Below, in pieces: positions 42,048 to 53,795 of a stretch of 64,000 nucleotides of DNA. Position 1 is the stretch's first letter. Each line of letters begins with the position of its first letter. The translations under genes and the position numbers were made by a program. Origin of the DNA: Levilactobacillus tangyuanensis (lineage in GTDB: Bacteria; Bacillota; Bacilli; Lactobacillales; Lactobacillaceae); NCBI RefSeq assembly GCF_003946545.1, contig NZ_RHOA01000004.1:84917-148916 (forward strand), in the 5' to 3' direction. The notes beneath the pieces are model-generated. The model made no database searches. It had not been told where the DNA came from and saw only the letters and a program-made list of their open reading frames with translations.

Positions 42048-42260
42048 ATGGGTGTTTTAGCAGCGAGTGTAACTATGTTTGGTGCCGCTATTGCTGGTGC
42101 GTTCGGTGACTGTATCGTTATTTTCAAGACTTTGGAAGGCATGGTTCGTCAGCCCGAAATGGCCGGTCAATTACGTAGTACGATGTTTATCGGTGTTGGG
42201 TTAGTTGAATCAATGCCTATCCTGGGCTTCGTTGTGTCCTTGATGTTGATGAACAAGTAA
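42048..42260 (+). CDS. atpE: ATP synthase Fo subunit c
   Basis: This 70-residue hairpin of two membrane helices forms the rotor ring. The proton-carrying carboxylate is Glu54 in GVGLVESMPILG, and the polar loop GMVRQPE matches the family. The first helix is unusual: the Gly-rich GxGxGxG packing motif reads GAAIAGAFGDC, with Asp21 and Cys22 at places often held by Asn/Gln and Gly. No Na+-type Gln is present, so proton coupling is expected. The start ATG follows AAGGAGG. Confidence 0.96.
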   Translation: MGVLAASVTMFGAAIAGAFGDCIVIFKTLEGMVRQPEMAGQLRSTMFIGVGLVESMPILGFVVSLMLMNK

Positions 42261-42309
42261 TCATGGTTTTATTATCAACTGATTTGACAGTAAAAGGAGG
42301 TGTCAATAG

Positions 42310-42825
42310 ATGCTCTTACATTTAGCGGTTGCTCGGACCCTTTACAATGGCGATACCATCTTTTACGCAGTGAGTTTCATTCTGTTAATGTGGATTGTTA
42401 AAGTCCTTGCTTGGAAACCAGTTACCAAGATGATGCAAGATCGTTCTGACAAGATTTCCGATGATATCGACAACGCCGAGAAGTCACGGAAAGATGCCGC
42501 GGCCATGGCCGAAGAACGAAAGGCAGCCTTAGCTGGTTCACGAGTTGAAGCTCAGACAATTGTTAAAGATGCCAAGGAAAATGGTCAACAACAACGGGAG
42601 CAAATCGTTACCCAAGCACAGACCGATGCTCAGTCACTGAAAGATAAAGCGCAGAAAGACATTGCGCAAGAACGTGAGGATGCATTGGCTAGTGCGCGCA
42701 ACGACGTAGCGGATCTATCTGTTGAGATTGCTTCCAAACTTCTTCAAAGAGAATTAAAGGCTGATGATCAAAAGGCACTAATTGACTCTTATATTGAAGG
42801 GTTGGGAGAACAACATGAGTCTTGA
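42310..42825 (+). CDS. atpF: ATP synthase Fo subunit b
   Basis: The 171-residue protein has one N-terminal membrane helix (about 12-32, [18 protein letters not shown]) and a long charged helical stalk (about 40-165; [19 protein letters not shown]) that dimerises and binds delta and alpha, forming the outer stator. The length is normal. ATG at 42310 follows AAAGGAGGTG. The end overlaps the next gene by 11 bases. Confidence 0.96.
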   Translation: MLLHLAVARTLYNGDTIFYAVSFILLMWIVKVLAWKPVTKMMQDRSDKISDDIDNAEKSRKDAAAMAEERKAALAGSRVEAQTIVKDAKENGQQQREQIVTQAQTDAQSLKDKAQKDIAQEREDALASARNDVADLSVEIASKLLQRELKADDQKALIDSYIEGLGEQHES

Positions 42826-43357
42826 TAAGGCAACTGTAGCGAAGCGCTACGCACGTGCATTGTTTGAATTGTTGTCTGAAAAAGACCAACTGGAGTCCGG
42901 CATGGCAGAGTTGAAAGAACTCCGTCAGGTCTTCCAGGACAATCCAAAGTTAAGTACCGTACTTTCGGATACAAGCGTAAAAGCTGGCGATCGCGAGGCC
43001 TTATTGCAAGATCTCTCTAAGACAGCATCTCCCTATATCAAGAATCTTATCCAGATGGTTTATGAGTACGGTCGAATGGATACAATGGTTGCGATCATTG
43101 ATCAATTCAAACTGTACTATAACGAAGCAAAACATATTGTGGATGCGCAAGTTACCACGGCTGTGGCAATTTCCGATACGCAACGTGACCAAATCGCGAC
43201 TGCATTTGCGAAGCGAGTTGGGGCTAACCAGGTAAACTTAACGAGCCAGGTTAATCCGGATATTATTGGTGGCGCGATTGTTAAATCCGCTGGCATGATT
43301 TTTGATGGGAGCTTACAAGTTAAAATTCAAAAGTTACGGCAGCAACTGTTGGCATAA
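42815..43357 (+). CDS. atpH: ATP synthase F1 subunit delta
   Basis: The ATG at 42815 lies after GGGAGA, inside the end of atpF, and gives 180 residues. The protein matches OSCP/delta: an N-terminal helical domain starting [17 protein letters not shown] and a C-terminal part with [21 protein letters not shown]. It joins the top of F1 to the b stalk. The upstream in-frame extension to 42782 lies within atpF and lacks a ribosome site. Confidence 0.95.
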   Translation: MSLDKATVAKRYARALFELLSEKDQLESGMAELKELRQVFQDNPKLSTVLSDTSVKAGDREALLQDLSKTASPYIKNLIQMVYEYGRMDTMVAIIDQFKLYYNEAKHIVDAQVTTAVAISDTQRDQIATAFAKRVGANQVNLTSQVNPDIIGGAIVKSAGMIFDGSLQVKIQKLRQQLLA

Positions 43358-43373
43358 CGAATTTCATAGGTAA

Positions 43374-44933
<1,560 letters not shown>

Positions 44934-44962
44934 GTTGCTTGAAGGAAGGATGGTGAGGAAAA

Positions 44963-45865
44963 ATGGCTGAATCGATTCATGATGTCCAACATCGGATTAA
45001 TTCCACGAAAGCTACGCGGCAAATTACGGCTGCGATGCACATGGTTTCTACTGCGAAGTTGAACAAGATTCAGAAGCATGCTAGGGGCTATCAAGACTAT
45101 GTCTCAAAGATCAAGTCCGTAGTTCTGCGTTTATCTCAGTCTCAACTGTTTGAACATTCCTCAAGCAAATTACAGTCAGACCGTCCAGTTAAGAAAACGG
45201 CTTACTTGGTTGTGACTTCCGATCGCGGTATGGTTGGGAGCTATAACAGTAGCGTGCTTCGTGAGGCTAATGAGTTTATCGAAAACCGGACACCAAACCC
45301 TGACGACTACATGATTTTGGCCGTTGGTGGGACTGGTGCGGATTTCTACAAGAAGCGTGGCGTTAATGTTGCTTATGAATATCGTGGCGTGAGTGATGTT
45401 CCGGAATTCAATGAAGTTCGGGAGATCGTGAAGACCGTGACGACGATGTATGACAGCGAAGTCTTTGATGAACTCTTCGTTTGCTATAATCATTTCGTGA
45501 ACCGCATTTCATCAAGTTTTCGTGCTGAGAAGACGCTTCCCGTTGACCGTGAGACGTTAGAGTCCGATGCCGTGGATGATTCCGCAGCATCGGCTAACCT
45601 CGCATCGGATTATGAAACGGAGCCGTCAGAAGCCGAAGTCTTAGAAACCATTTTGCCGCAATACGCGGAAAGCTTGGTTTACGGCGCTATTCTGGACGCG
45701 AAGACTTCCGAACACGCATCAAGTACGAACGCGATGCAATCAGCCACTGATAATGCTGATGATTTGATCAGCGACTTACAATTGCACTATAATCGTGCAC
45801 GGCAAGCTGCGATTACGACTGAAATCACAGAAATTACCGGTGGTCAGGAAGCCTTGAATAATTAA
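44963..45865 (+). CDS. atpG: ATP synthase F1 subunit gamma
   Basis: The 300-residue rotor shaft has the expected N-terminal helix ([21 protein letters not shown]) and C-terminal helix ([20 protein letters not shown]) that form the coiled coil inside the alpha/beta ring, with a Rossmann-like middle domain ([16 protein letters not shown]). It links Fo rotation to catalysis. A small acidic insertion at about 195-225 (residues near [15 protein letters not shown]) is common in lactobacilli. ATG follows GATGGTGAGG. Confidence 0.96.
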   Translation: MAESIHDVQHRINSTKATRQITAAMHMVSTAKLNKIQKHARGYQDYVSKIKSVVLRLSQSQLFEHSSSKLQSDRPVKKTAYLVVTSDRGMVGSYNSSVLREANEFIENRTPNPDDYMILAVGGTGADFYKKRGVNVAYEYRGVSDVPEFNEVREIVKTVTTMYDSEVFDELFVCYNHFVNRISSSFRAEKTLPVDRETLESDAVDDSAASANLASDYETEPSEAEVLETILPQYAESLVYGAILDAKTSEHASSTNAMQSATDNADDLISDLQLHYNRARQAAITTEITEITGGQEALNN

Positions 45866-45881
45866 TGACGGGAGGAATTAA

Positions 45882-47303
<1,422 letters not shown>

Positions 47304-47316
47304 GGAGGGATTCTAA

Positions 47317-47736
47317 TTGGCTGATAATAAACCAGTTTTATCGATTAGTATCGTAACTCCCGACGGCCGAGTCTATGAACATCAAGGGGACTTCTTAGTC
47401 GTTACCACGGCTATCGGTCCATTAGGAATTTTGCCTAAACACGTTCCCGTCATCGCCACCTTAAAGGTCGACGAAGTCCGGGTTAAGTACGGTGAGGAAC
47501 AAGATCGCATCGCGGTCAACGGAGGCTTTATCGAGTTCTCTGACGATACCGCAACGATCGTTGCCGACAGTGCTGAACGTCAAAGCGAGATTGATGTCAA
47601 GCGGGCTGAAAGTGCCCGTCAACGTGCTCAAGAGACGATCAAGCAAGCTAAGGCTTCGCATGATACGGATTCTTTGGCTCGTGCCGAAGTGGCTTTGCGC
47701 CGGGCTATCAATCGAATTAACGTTGCCAACCACTAA
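47317..47736 (+). CDS. atpC: ATP synthase F1 subunit epsilon
   Basis: Translation starts at TTG 47317, eight bases after GGGAGGG. The 139-residue protein has the N-terminal beta-sandwich (LSISIVTPDGRVYEHQGDF, GPLGILPKHVPVIATL, VNGGFIEFSDDTATIVAD) and the C-terminal helical hairpin that can inhibit ATP hydrolysis. It ends the operon; two hairpins follow (47729-47750 and the terminator at 47759). Confidence 0.96.
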   Translation: MADNKPVLSISIVTPDGRVYEHQGDFLVVTTAIGPLGILPKHVPVIATLKVDEVRVKYGEEQDRIAVNGGFIEFSDDTATIVADSAERQSEIDVKRAESARQRAQETIKQAKASHDTDSLARAEVALRRAINRINVANH

Positions 47737-47758
47737 TTTATTAGTGGTTGCAACGGTT

Positions 47759-47793
47759 AGAGTCCTTCCCATTTTGGGGAGGACTCTTTTTAT
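47759..47793 (+). terminator. Terminator of the atp operon
   Basis: AGAGTCCTTCCC pairs with GGGGAGGACTCT (one G-T pair), followed by T. A further hairpin ACCACTAA/TTAGTGGT overlaps the atpC stop codon. Confidence 0.88.
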
Positions 47794-47866
47794 TGGCATT
47801 TGTCAAAATTCGCAGGCAATTTGTTCAAATAAAAATTGTAATATTACAAACGCCGCTTTCATGGGA

Positions 47867-47889
47867 TTTTCGGGGGACAAGCCCGAAAA
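47867..47889. repeat. Inverted repeat upstream of ywzB
   Basis: TTTTCGGG pairs perfectly with CCCGAAAA around GGACAAG, just before a TATGCTATAGT -10-like region. It could be an operator or a weak terminator backup. Confidence 0.4.
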
Positions 47890-47932
47890 AATATGCTATA
47901 GTTGACGAGAATGTTCAGAAAGGAACGAAGTC

Positions 47933-48163
47933 ATGAAGCAACTAGGCGTGCAAGGAATTTTAACTATCGTTAGTCATCTCTTTTTTATTGCCATCGCCTT
48001 TTGGGCGATCTCAGGTTTACATATCGAGAGATTAATGACTTTTTATCCACGCCAGTCGCGATTATTAATTGTGATGTTAGCGGTGGCTATTGGTTTTGGC
48101 TGCAGCTCGTTTTTTCTGGACTTCATCGATAACGTTCGTAACCTGGGTTACTTGGTCAAGTAA
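47933..48163 (+). CDS. ywzB: DUF1146 (YwzB) family membrane protein
   Basis: This 76-residue protein has two membrane helices (about 8-28 and 42-64) separated by IERLMTFYPRQSRLLIVML, the region that typifies DUF1146. It matches the position between the atp operon and murA seen across Bacilli. Its role is unknown. ATG at 47933 follows AAAGGAACG; murA begins 27 bases after its stop, so they are cotranscribed. Confidence 0.88.
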   Translation: MKQLGVQGILTIVSHLFFIAIAFWAISGLHIERLMTFYPRQSRLLIVMLAVAIGFGCSSFFLDFIDNVRNLGYLVK

Positions 48164-48190
48164 ACCCATAAAATTCTTTGGAGGTATCCC

Positions 48191-49498
48191 ATGGAAAAAA
48201 TTGTCGTTCATGGTGGGAACCGCTTAACTGGTGTTGTTCAGATCGAAGGCGCTAAGAATGCTGTTTTGCCTATTTTGGCAGCCTCAATTCTTGGTGAAGA
48301 TGGACTCACTCACTTAGCAAATGTTCCGGTTCTGTCTGATGTTTATACAATGAGTAAGGTTTTACGCTTCTTGAATTTAAAAGTTGATTTCGACGAGGAT
48401 GCTCGCGAAATGACTATCGACGCCACTAACCAGATTTCTAGTGAAGCGCCGTTCGAATATGTTTCTAAGATGCGAGCTTCTATCGTTGTCATGGGGCCAC
48501 TATTGGCTCGGTTGGGTCATGCCCGCGTTGCCTTACCTGGTGGCTGTGCCATTGGGACGCGACCAATTGACCTGCACCTGAAGGGCTTGGAAGCCTTAGG
48601 TGCCCGAATCGAACAACACGATGGCTATATTGAGGCTTTCGCCGATGAACTCAAGGGAAGTCATATTTACCTCGACTTCCCAAGTGTTGGGGCCACGCAG
48701 AATATTATGATGGCGGCTTGTTTGGCAAAGGGGACCACGGTGATCGATAACGTGGCTCGCGAACCAGAAATCGTTGACCTCGCCAACATCTTGAACAAGA
48801 TGGGCGCCAAGGTCTTCGGTGCCGGTACTGAATCCATTCGGATTGAAGGCGTTAGCGAGATGCACGGGACGGATCACAGTGTGGTTCAAGACCGGATCGA
48901 AGCAGGGACCTTTATGGTCGGTGCTGCCTTGACTCAAGGTAACGTGCTGATCAAGGACGGCATTGTTGAACACAACAAACCTTTAATTTCTAAGCTTCGC
49001 GAAATGGGCGCACAAGTAACTGAAGAACCAGCCGGTGTGCGAGTCATTGGACCTAAGAAATTACAACCAACTGACGTTAAGACGTTACCATACCCTGGCT
49101 TTCCAACTGATATGCAACCACAAATGACGGTTCTGCAGTTGGCTGCCGAAGGGACCAGTACCATGACGGAAACCGTTTTTGAGAATCGCTTCATGCACCT
49201 GGAAGAACTCCGGCGAATGAACGCTGAATATCAAGTGAACGGGCGGACCGTCGTGATGCATGGACCAACCGACTTCAACGGCGCTGAAGTGGCGGCAACC
49301 GACTTACGAGCTGCGGCGGCATTAGTTCTGGCGGGGTTAGTGGCCGATGGTTACACGCAAGTGACTAATCTGAAATACTTAGACCGTGGGTACTATGACT
49401 TCCACAAGAAGTTAACCGCGCTGGGTGCAGAGGTCAAGCGAATCACGGTTAACGATAACGATACCGTTGTTTTAAACAACGCTCACGTTAACAACTAA
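48191..49498 (+). CDS. murA: UDP-N-acetylglucosamine 1-carboxyvinyltransferase
   Basis: The 435-residue enzyme adds enolpyruvate from PEP to UDP-GlcNAc, the first committed step of peptidoglycan synthesis, in the cytoplasm. Lys22 (EGAKNAV) and the fosfomycin-target Cys119 ([13 protein letters not shown]) are both present, as is the C-terminal [16 protein letters not shown]. Presence of Cys119 predicts sensitivity of this enzyme to fosfomycin. ATG follows TTGGAGG. The operon position after ywzB marks it as the MurA1/MurAA form. A short terminator follows. Confidence 0.96.
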   Translation: MEKIVVHGGNRLTGVVQIEGAKNAVLPILAASILGEDGLTHLANVPVLSDVYTMSKVLRFLNLKVDFDEDAREMTIDATNQISSEAPFEYVSKMRASIVVMGPLLARLGHARVALPGGCAIGTRPIDLHLKGLEALGARIEQHDGYIEAFADELKGSHIYLDFPSVGATQNIMMAACLAKGTTVIDNVAREPEIVDLANILNKMGAKVFGAGTESIRIEGVSEMHGTDHSVVQDRIEAGTFMVGAALTQGNVLIKDGIVEHNKPLISKLREMGAQVTEEPAGVRVIGPKKLQPTDVKTLPYPGFPTDMQPQMTVLQLAAEGTSTMTETVFENRFMHLEELRRMNAEYQVNGRTVVMHGPTDFNGAEVAATDLRAAAALVLAGLVADGYTQVTNLKYLDRGYYDFHKKLTALGAEVKRITVNDNDTVVLNNAHVNN

Positions 49499-49512
49499 TA
49501 CGTAAAATGAGG

Positions 49513-49535
49513 GGTGGCTTTTGGCCACCTTTTTC
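49513..49535 (+). terminator. Terminator after murA
   Basis: GGTGGC pairs with GCCACC around a 5-base loop, followed by T. Confidence 0.75.
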
Positions 49536-49552
49536 TTTGATTTGAGAAACCA

Positions 49553-49581
49553 TTTAGAGTTTCTCTAGATTATGGTATAAT
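49553..49581 (+). promoter_or_regulatory. Promoter of the mreB-yidD operon
   Basis: TTTAGA and a perfect TATAAT are 17 bases apart, with an extended TGG before the -10. Confidence 0.7.
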
Positions 49582-49625
49582 GAAATGTTGAAAATTGGCA
49601 CTAACAATCAGGAGGACGCATAAGT

Positions 49626-50633
49626 ATGGCGAATGACATTGGAATTGATCTGGGTACGGCAAACGTTTTGATCTACGTTGTCGGCAAGGGGATCGTATTG
49701 AATGAACCGTCTGTCGTAGCAATTGATACGAAGACGGATAAGGTCCTGGCCGTGGGATCAGAAGCATATCGAATGGTTGGCCGGACACCAGGCAATATCC
49801 GGGCCATTCGTCCATTGAAGGACGGTGTGATTTCCGACTTTGATATTACCGAAGCAATGCTTTCATACTTCATTAACAAGTTGAGTGTGAAGGGCTTCTT
49901 ATCAAAGCCAAACATCATGATCTGTGCTCCAACGAACATCACGGAAATTGAACGCAAGGCGATTATTCAGGCGGCTGAAAAGTCCGGTGGCGCAAAGGTT
50001 TATCTTGAAGAAGAACCTAAGGTAGCCGCTCTGGGTGCCGGCATGGATATCTTTAAGCCTAGCGGTAACATGGTAATCGACATGGGTGGTGGGACTAGTG
50101 ACATCGCTATCCTTTCACTGGGCGATATTGTGGCTAGTCGCTCAATTCGAGTGGCTGGTGACCGGATGAATACTGAAATTGTTAACTACCTGAAGCACAA
50201 TCATAATTTAATCATTGGTGAACGGACGGCCGAAAACGTTAAGATTACAATCGGAACGGCCTATCCAGAACCTGGTAACGAAGAAAAGACCATGGATGTC
50301 CGTGGCCGGGATTCCGTCAGCGGAATGCCAACTACAGCCACGATTACGGCTGCTGAAGTTGAAATTGCCATTCATGACTCAGTCGACCAGATTGTGGCCG
50401 GCGCCATGGCCGTGCTGGAAACCACACCACCAGAGCTGGCCGCGGACATCATTGACCGCGGGATCATGTTGACCGGTGGGGGTGCCCTCTTAGACGGTAT
50501 CGATAAGCTCTTCTCAGAGCGTTTGACGGTTCCCGTCATTATCTCCGAGGATCCATTGGACAACGTCGCTAAGGGTGCCGGAGTCCTGTTAGAACACATG
50601 GATACCAAAGGATCAAAGAAGAACAGTAACTAA
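49626..50633 (+). CDS. mreB: MreB/Mbl actin-like rod-shape protein
   Basis: The 335-residue protein has the actin-fold signatures: phosphate loop 1 IGIDLGTANVLIYV, phosphate 2 VIDMGGGTSDIAI, adenosine loop GIMLTGGGALLDGID. It polymerises under the membrane and directs lateral wall synthesis with RodA. Because it stands alone rather than with mreC and mreD, and lies by murA, it corresponds to the Mbl/second MreB copy of Bacilli. ATG at 49626 is behind AGGAGG. It is followed by yidD, DUF2969 and rodA. Confidence 0.93.
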   Translation: MANDIGIDLGTANVLIYVVGKGIVLNEPSVVAIDTKTDKVLAVGSEAYRMVGRTPGNIRAIRPLKDGVISDFDITEAMLSYFINKLSVKGFLSKPNIMICAPTNITEIERKAIIQAAEKSGGAKVYLEEEPKVAALGAGMDIFKPSGNMVIDMGGGTSDIAILSLGDIVASRSIRVAGDRMNTEIVNYLKHNHNLIIGERTAENVKITIGTAYPEPGNEEKTMDVRGRDSVSGMPTTATITAAEVEIAIHDSVDQIVAGAMAVLETTPPELAADIIDRGIMLTGGGALLDGIDKLFSERLTVPVIISEDPLDNVAKGAGVLLEHMDTKGSKKNSN

Positions 50634-50657
50634 AAATGATGTAAGGGGGCAGGTTTT

Positions 50658-50972
50658 ATGCTACGGCAACTCTTCAGCCTGTTAGTTCGGGGATATCAGC
50701 GGTTCATTTCCCCACTGTTTCCACCGAGCTGTCGGTATTATCCGACTTGCTCAAATTACATGTTGCAAGCGTTGGCTAAGCACGGCGCCGTTAAGGGTGG
50801 CCTGATGGGAATTGCCCGTATTCTACGGTGCCATCCCTTTGTGCACGGGGGAATTGACCCGGTGCCGGACCACTTCACGTTGCGTCGTAATGTGGTGGCC
50901 CAGAAGGCTTACCGTGAAGCCATGCAACTAGACCAACCCCTTACGCAATCAAAGGAGAGCCTGCATGAGTAA
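50658..50972 (+). CDS. yidD: Membrane protein insertion efficiency factor YidD
   Basis: The 104-residue protein has an amphipathic start ([20 protein letters not shown]), the Cys-rich family core [16 protein letters not shown] and [17 protein letters not shown]. YidD helps insert proteins with YidC at the membrane surface. ATG follows TAAGGGGGC. The last bases overlap the DUF2969 gene by 8 bases. Confidence 0.95.
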   Translation: MLRQLFSLLVRGYQRFISPLFPPSCRYYPTCSNYMLQALAKHGAVKGGLMGIARILRCHPFVHGGIDPVPDHFTLRRNVVAQKAYREAMQLDQPLTQSKESLHE

Positions 50973-51189
50973 GCGAGAAAAATCAGTAGAAGTCACCATC
51001 GACGAGCAGAAGCTCCCGGACGGCCAGACCATGTCCGTTCTGAAGATTGGCGATGAAACCATTGGGACGGTCAGTCCTGTCGAAGATCGGTTGGAAGCGC
51101 AGTTAAACGATGGCGATGTCTATCGTGTGAAGACGGTCGACGAGGGTGTTGAACTCTTGCTTCGGGATTACCATTTACACCGGGGTTAA
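50965..51189 (+). CDS. DUF2969 family protein
   Basis: The 74-residue protein ([44 protein letters not shown]) matches DUF2969, a small family of lactobacilli always found near mreB/rodA. It is likely cytoplasmic; its role in shape control is unproven. The start lies inside the yidD end, behind AAAGGAG, so translation is coupled. Confidence 0.85.
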   Translation: MSKREKSVEVTIDEQKLPDGQTMSVLKIGDETIGTVSPVEDRLEAQLNDGDVYRVKTVDEGVELLLRDYHLHRG

Positions 51190-51285
51190 TAAATTTTAGT
51201 AAAGTTGGCCGGAGTGACGCAAGTTTGTTCACTGCGGCCTTTATAATTAAGACAAAATCTTAGTTTGAGTTAAGGAGCAATCATA

Positions 51286-52491
51286 GTGGCAAAGAATGCG
51301 ACAGAAAAGCGTGGCGAAGTTGACTCGCGAATCGACTGGGGCATCATCTTCTGTGTCATGATGCTCGCGTTGATTGGGCTGGCCTCTATTTATGTGGCGG
51401 CCACCCATGATAGTAGTGCGACCAGCATTACGTCCGCGGTTATTTCCCAGTTGGCATGGTACATCATTGGGACCATTGCCATCGTGATTATTATGCAGTT
51501 TGATTCGGAACAGTTATGGAAGGTGGCCCCGGTTCTCTACGGGATTGGGATCTTCCTGTTGGCGGCCGTCCTGGTCTTTTACAGTCGGGCGTATTTCGCC
51601 AACACCGGTGCTCGGAGTTGGTTTGCCATCGGGTCGTTAACGTTTCAACCTTCAGAAGTCATGAAACCCGCCTTCATCTTGATGTTGGCCCGGGTGGTGA
51701 CGGAACACAACAATGATTTTCCCGTTCATACGGTGCGGTCGGACTGGCGGCTAATTGGTAAGCTCATCCTATGGACCTTACCGGTGGCGGTACTCTTGAA
51801 GCTTCAAAATGACTTTGGGACGATGCTGGTCTTCTTCGCCATCGTTGGTGGGGTGATTCTGGTTTCCGGAATCACCTGGAAGATCATCGCACCGGCTTTC
51901 GGCGGAATCGCTGTAGTCGGCGGGACGGCCTTAACGTTAGTGACGACCGACTGGGGTCGTAAGATTCTGGAGAAGTTTGGCTTTCAAGCCTACCAATTCT
52001 CCCGGGTTGACACCTGGTTGCATCCATCTGCGGATACGTCTAACCAGGGTTACCAACTCTGGCAAAGTATGAAGGCGGTTGGTTCTGGGGGCATCTTTGG
52101 GACTGGCTTCAACGTGTCCCACGTGTATGTTCCCGTCCGAGAATCCGATATGATTTTCTCCGTTATTGGGGAAAACTTCGGTTTCATTGGGGGCTGTGTC
52201 CTGATATTCTTGTATTTCTTATTGATTTACCAAATGATTCGGGTCACCTTTGATACCAAGAATGTGTTCTACGCGTACATCTCAACTGGGGTTATCATGA
52301 TGATTCTCTTCCACGTGTTCGAAAACATTGGGATGAGCATTGGTCTGTTACCACTGACTGGGATTCCGCTGCCATTTGTTAGTCAAGGGGGGTCGGCATT
52401 GATTGGTAACCTGATTGGGATTGGGTTAATCATGTCAATGCGGTATCATTATAAGAGTTACATGTTTAGTCGAAATAAAGCTTTCGAATAA
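51286..52491 (+). CDS. rodA: RodA/FtsW-type SEDS peptidoglycan polymerase
   Basis: GTG at 51286 is eight bases after AAGGAG. The 401-residue protein has about ten membrane helices and SEDS signatures: FQPSEVMKPAFILMLAR, the outside loop around SRVDTWLHPSAD with QGYQLWQSMKAVGSGG, and the end PLPFVSQGGSALIGNLIGIG. SEDS proteins polymerise glycan strands from lipid II with a class B PBP. The neighbourhood (mreB, DUF2969) marks it as the elongation enzyme RodA. An imperfect GGCCG/CGGCC hairpin with TATAAT lies upstream at 51208-51246. Confidence 0.93.
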   Translation: MAKNATEKRGEVDSRIDWGIIFCVMMLALIGLASIYVAATHDSSATSITSAVISQLAWYIIGTIAIVIIMQFDSEQLWKVAPVLYGIGIFLLAAVLVFYSRAYFANTGARSWFAIGSLTFQPSEVMKPAFILMLARVVTEHNNDFPVHTVRSDWRLIGKLILWTLPVAVLLKLQNDFGTMLVFFAIVGGVILVSGITWKIIAPAFGGIAVVGGTALTLVTTDWGRKILEKFGFQAYQFSRVDTWLHPSADTSNQGYQLWQSMKAVGSGGIFGTGFNVSHVYVPVRESDMIFSVIGENFGFIGGCVLIFLYFLLIYQMIRVTFDTKNVFYAYISTGVIMMILFHVFENIGMSIGLLPLTGIPLPFVSQGGSALIGNLIGIGLIMSMRYHYKSYMFSRNKAFE

Positions 52492-52506
52492 AAAGGAGCG
52501 CTTAGC

Positions 52507-52809
52507 ATGAGTGAAATGGTCAAGTATTTCTGGACGGCAGCAAGCAACGACGGCACCCGCATTGGTTTAACCAGTGAGGGGCAAGACGAACTAGGGACCA
52601 TCAAGTTTGCCAAATTACCCGACGTGGGTGATCAGGTGACCAAGGGTGATAACCTATTGAGTGTTGAAGCTGACAAAGCGGTTTCAGACATTCAAAGTCC
52701 CGTAACCGGGACGGTCACGGCGGTTAATCCCGCCCTTACCGATGATTTCGCGGCCTTAAATGGTAGCGACACTCAGGCGGCTTGGTTCGTCGATGTTCAA
52801 GAAGATTAA
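52507..52809 (+). CDS. GcvH-like lipoyl-carrier protein
   Basis: The 100-residue protein is a lipoyl domain of the glycine cleavage H type: GTIKFAKLPDVGDQVTKGD, then the lipoyl hairpin SVEADKAVSDIQSPVTG, with Lys57 as the modification site. It is shorter than a full GcvH (about 125) and lacks the C-terminal helix. No gcvP or gcvT is nearby, and lactobacilli usually lack the cleavage system, so a role as lipoate carrier for ligase/transferase relay is more likely. ATG follows AAAAGGAGCG, 15 bases after rodA; a terminator follows. Confidence 0.8.
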   Translation: MSEMVKYFWTAASNDGTRIGLTSEGQDELGTIKFAKLPDVGDQVTKGDNLLSVEADKAVSDIQSPVTGTVTAVNPALTDDFAALNGSDTQAAWFVDVQED

Positions 52810-52821
52810 TTAAGTTAAGCG

Positions 52822-52857
52822 ACCGGCCACCTTCCTTGAGAGGGTGACCGGTTTTTT
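52822..52857 (+). terminator. Terminator after the GcvH-like gene
   Basis: ACCGG and CACC pair with GGTG and CCGGT (one internal mismatch), followed by six T. Confidence 0.8.
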
Positions 52858-52915
52858 AGTGGTTTCGTTCATTGTCGGGTATAATAGAACCAGTTATGGG
52901 GATGGAGGAAATCAC

Positions 52916-53764
52916 ATGCAAGAAAAAAAGGTGTTTCATTTAAATGGTTACCTTGGACTAGTGCTGGTTTTGATTCTCCTTGGAATCGGTGGTGGACTCG
53001 TTGTTCAGGTCAGCCGACCACTCGGCGCGTTGTTGATTATCGTGGCATTGATTGCGGCCAGCAGCTTGACCATCATTGGACCTAATCAGGCCAAGGTTTT
53101 AACTTTTTTTGGTCGATACATCGGAACGATTCGTGAGTCGGGACTGTATCTTACGGTGCCGCTTACCAATAAGGCGACCGTTTCTCTTCGGGTTCGCAAC
53201 TTCAATAGCGCCATTTTGAAAGTTAACGATTTGCGGGGGAATCCGGTGGAGATTGCCGCCGTCATTGTGTTTAAGGTGGTTGATACCAGTAAGGCCTTGT
53301 TTGCGGTTGAAAATTACGAAGAGTTTGTGGAAATTCAAAGTGAATCGGCTATTCGGCACGTGGCCTCGGAGTATGCCTACGATAACTTTACGGACGACGC
53401 AGAGTTGACGTTAAGAAGTAATCCATCCGAGGTATCTAATCGGTTAACCAAAGAGCTCCAGGAGCGCTTGAATGTGGCCGGCGTTGAGATCGTGGAAACG
53501 CGATTGACCCACCTGGCCTATGCCACGGAGATCGCCTCGGCAATGTTGCAGCGGCAACAATCGCAGGCGATCCTCTCGGCCCGTAAGATTATCGTTGAAG
53601 GGGCGGTGTCCATTACCGAGGGCGCCATCGAACGGTTAGAGGCCGAGACGAGTCTGGACTTGTCGGATAATCAGAAGTTACAATTAATCAATAATATGAT
53701 GGTTTCAATTATCAATGAACGCGGCTCGCAACCCGTTATCCACACGGATCGAGTCGAACCATAG
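52916..53764 (+). CDS. SPFH domain (stomatin/prohibitin-like) protein
   Basis: The 282-residue protein has two N-terminal hydrophobic segments (about 11-57), then an SPFH/band 7 domain (about 58-225; IIGPNQAKVLTFFGRYIGT, RESGLYLTVPL, AVIVFKVVDTSKALFAV) and a helical C-terminus rich in Glu, Ala and Ser. It is likely a membrane-associated oligomer organising microdomains or binding a protease. ATG at 52916 lies behind ATGGAGGAA; TATAAT at 52880-52885 is the probable -10. The following DUF2785 gene is 31 bases away. Confidence 0.88.
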   Translation: MQEKKVFHLNGYLGLVLVLILLGIGGGLVVQVSRPLGALLIIVALIAASSLTIIGPNQAKVLTFFGRYIGTIRESGLYLTVPLTNKATVSLRVRNFNSAILKVNDLRGNPVEIAAVIVFKVVDTSKALFAVENYEEFVEIQSESAIRHVASEYAYDNFTDDAELTLRSNPSEVSNRLTKELQERLNVAGVEIVETRLTHLAYATEIASAMLQRQQSQAILSARKIIVEGAVSITEGAIERLEAETSLDLSDNQKLQLINNMMVSIINERGSQPVIHTDRVEP

Positions 53765-53795
53765 GATGAGATAAAAACAACTGGAGGTTGCTGGA

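Noticed and set aside
47851..47865. CGCCGCTTTCA near ywzB as a cre site
   Set aside because: Only the 3' half matches; four fixed positions of the 5' half differ.
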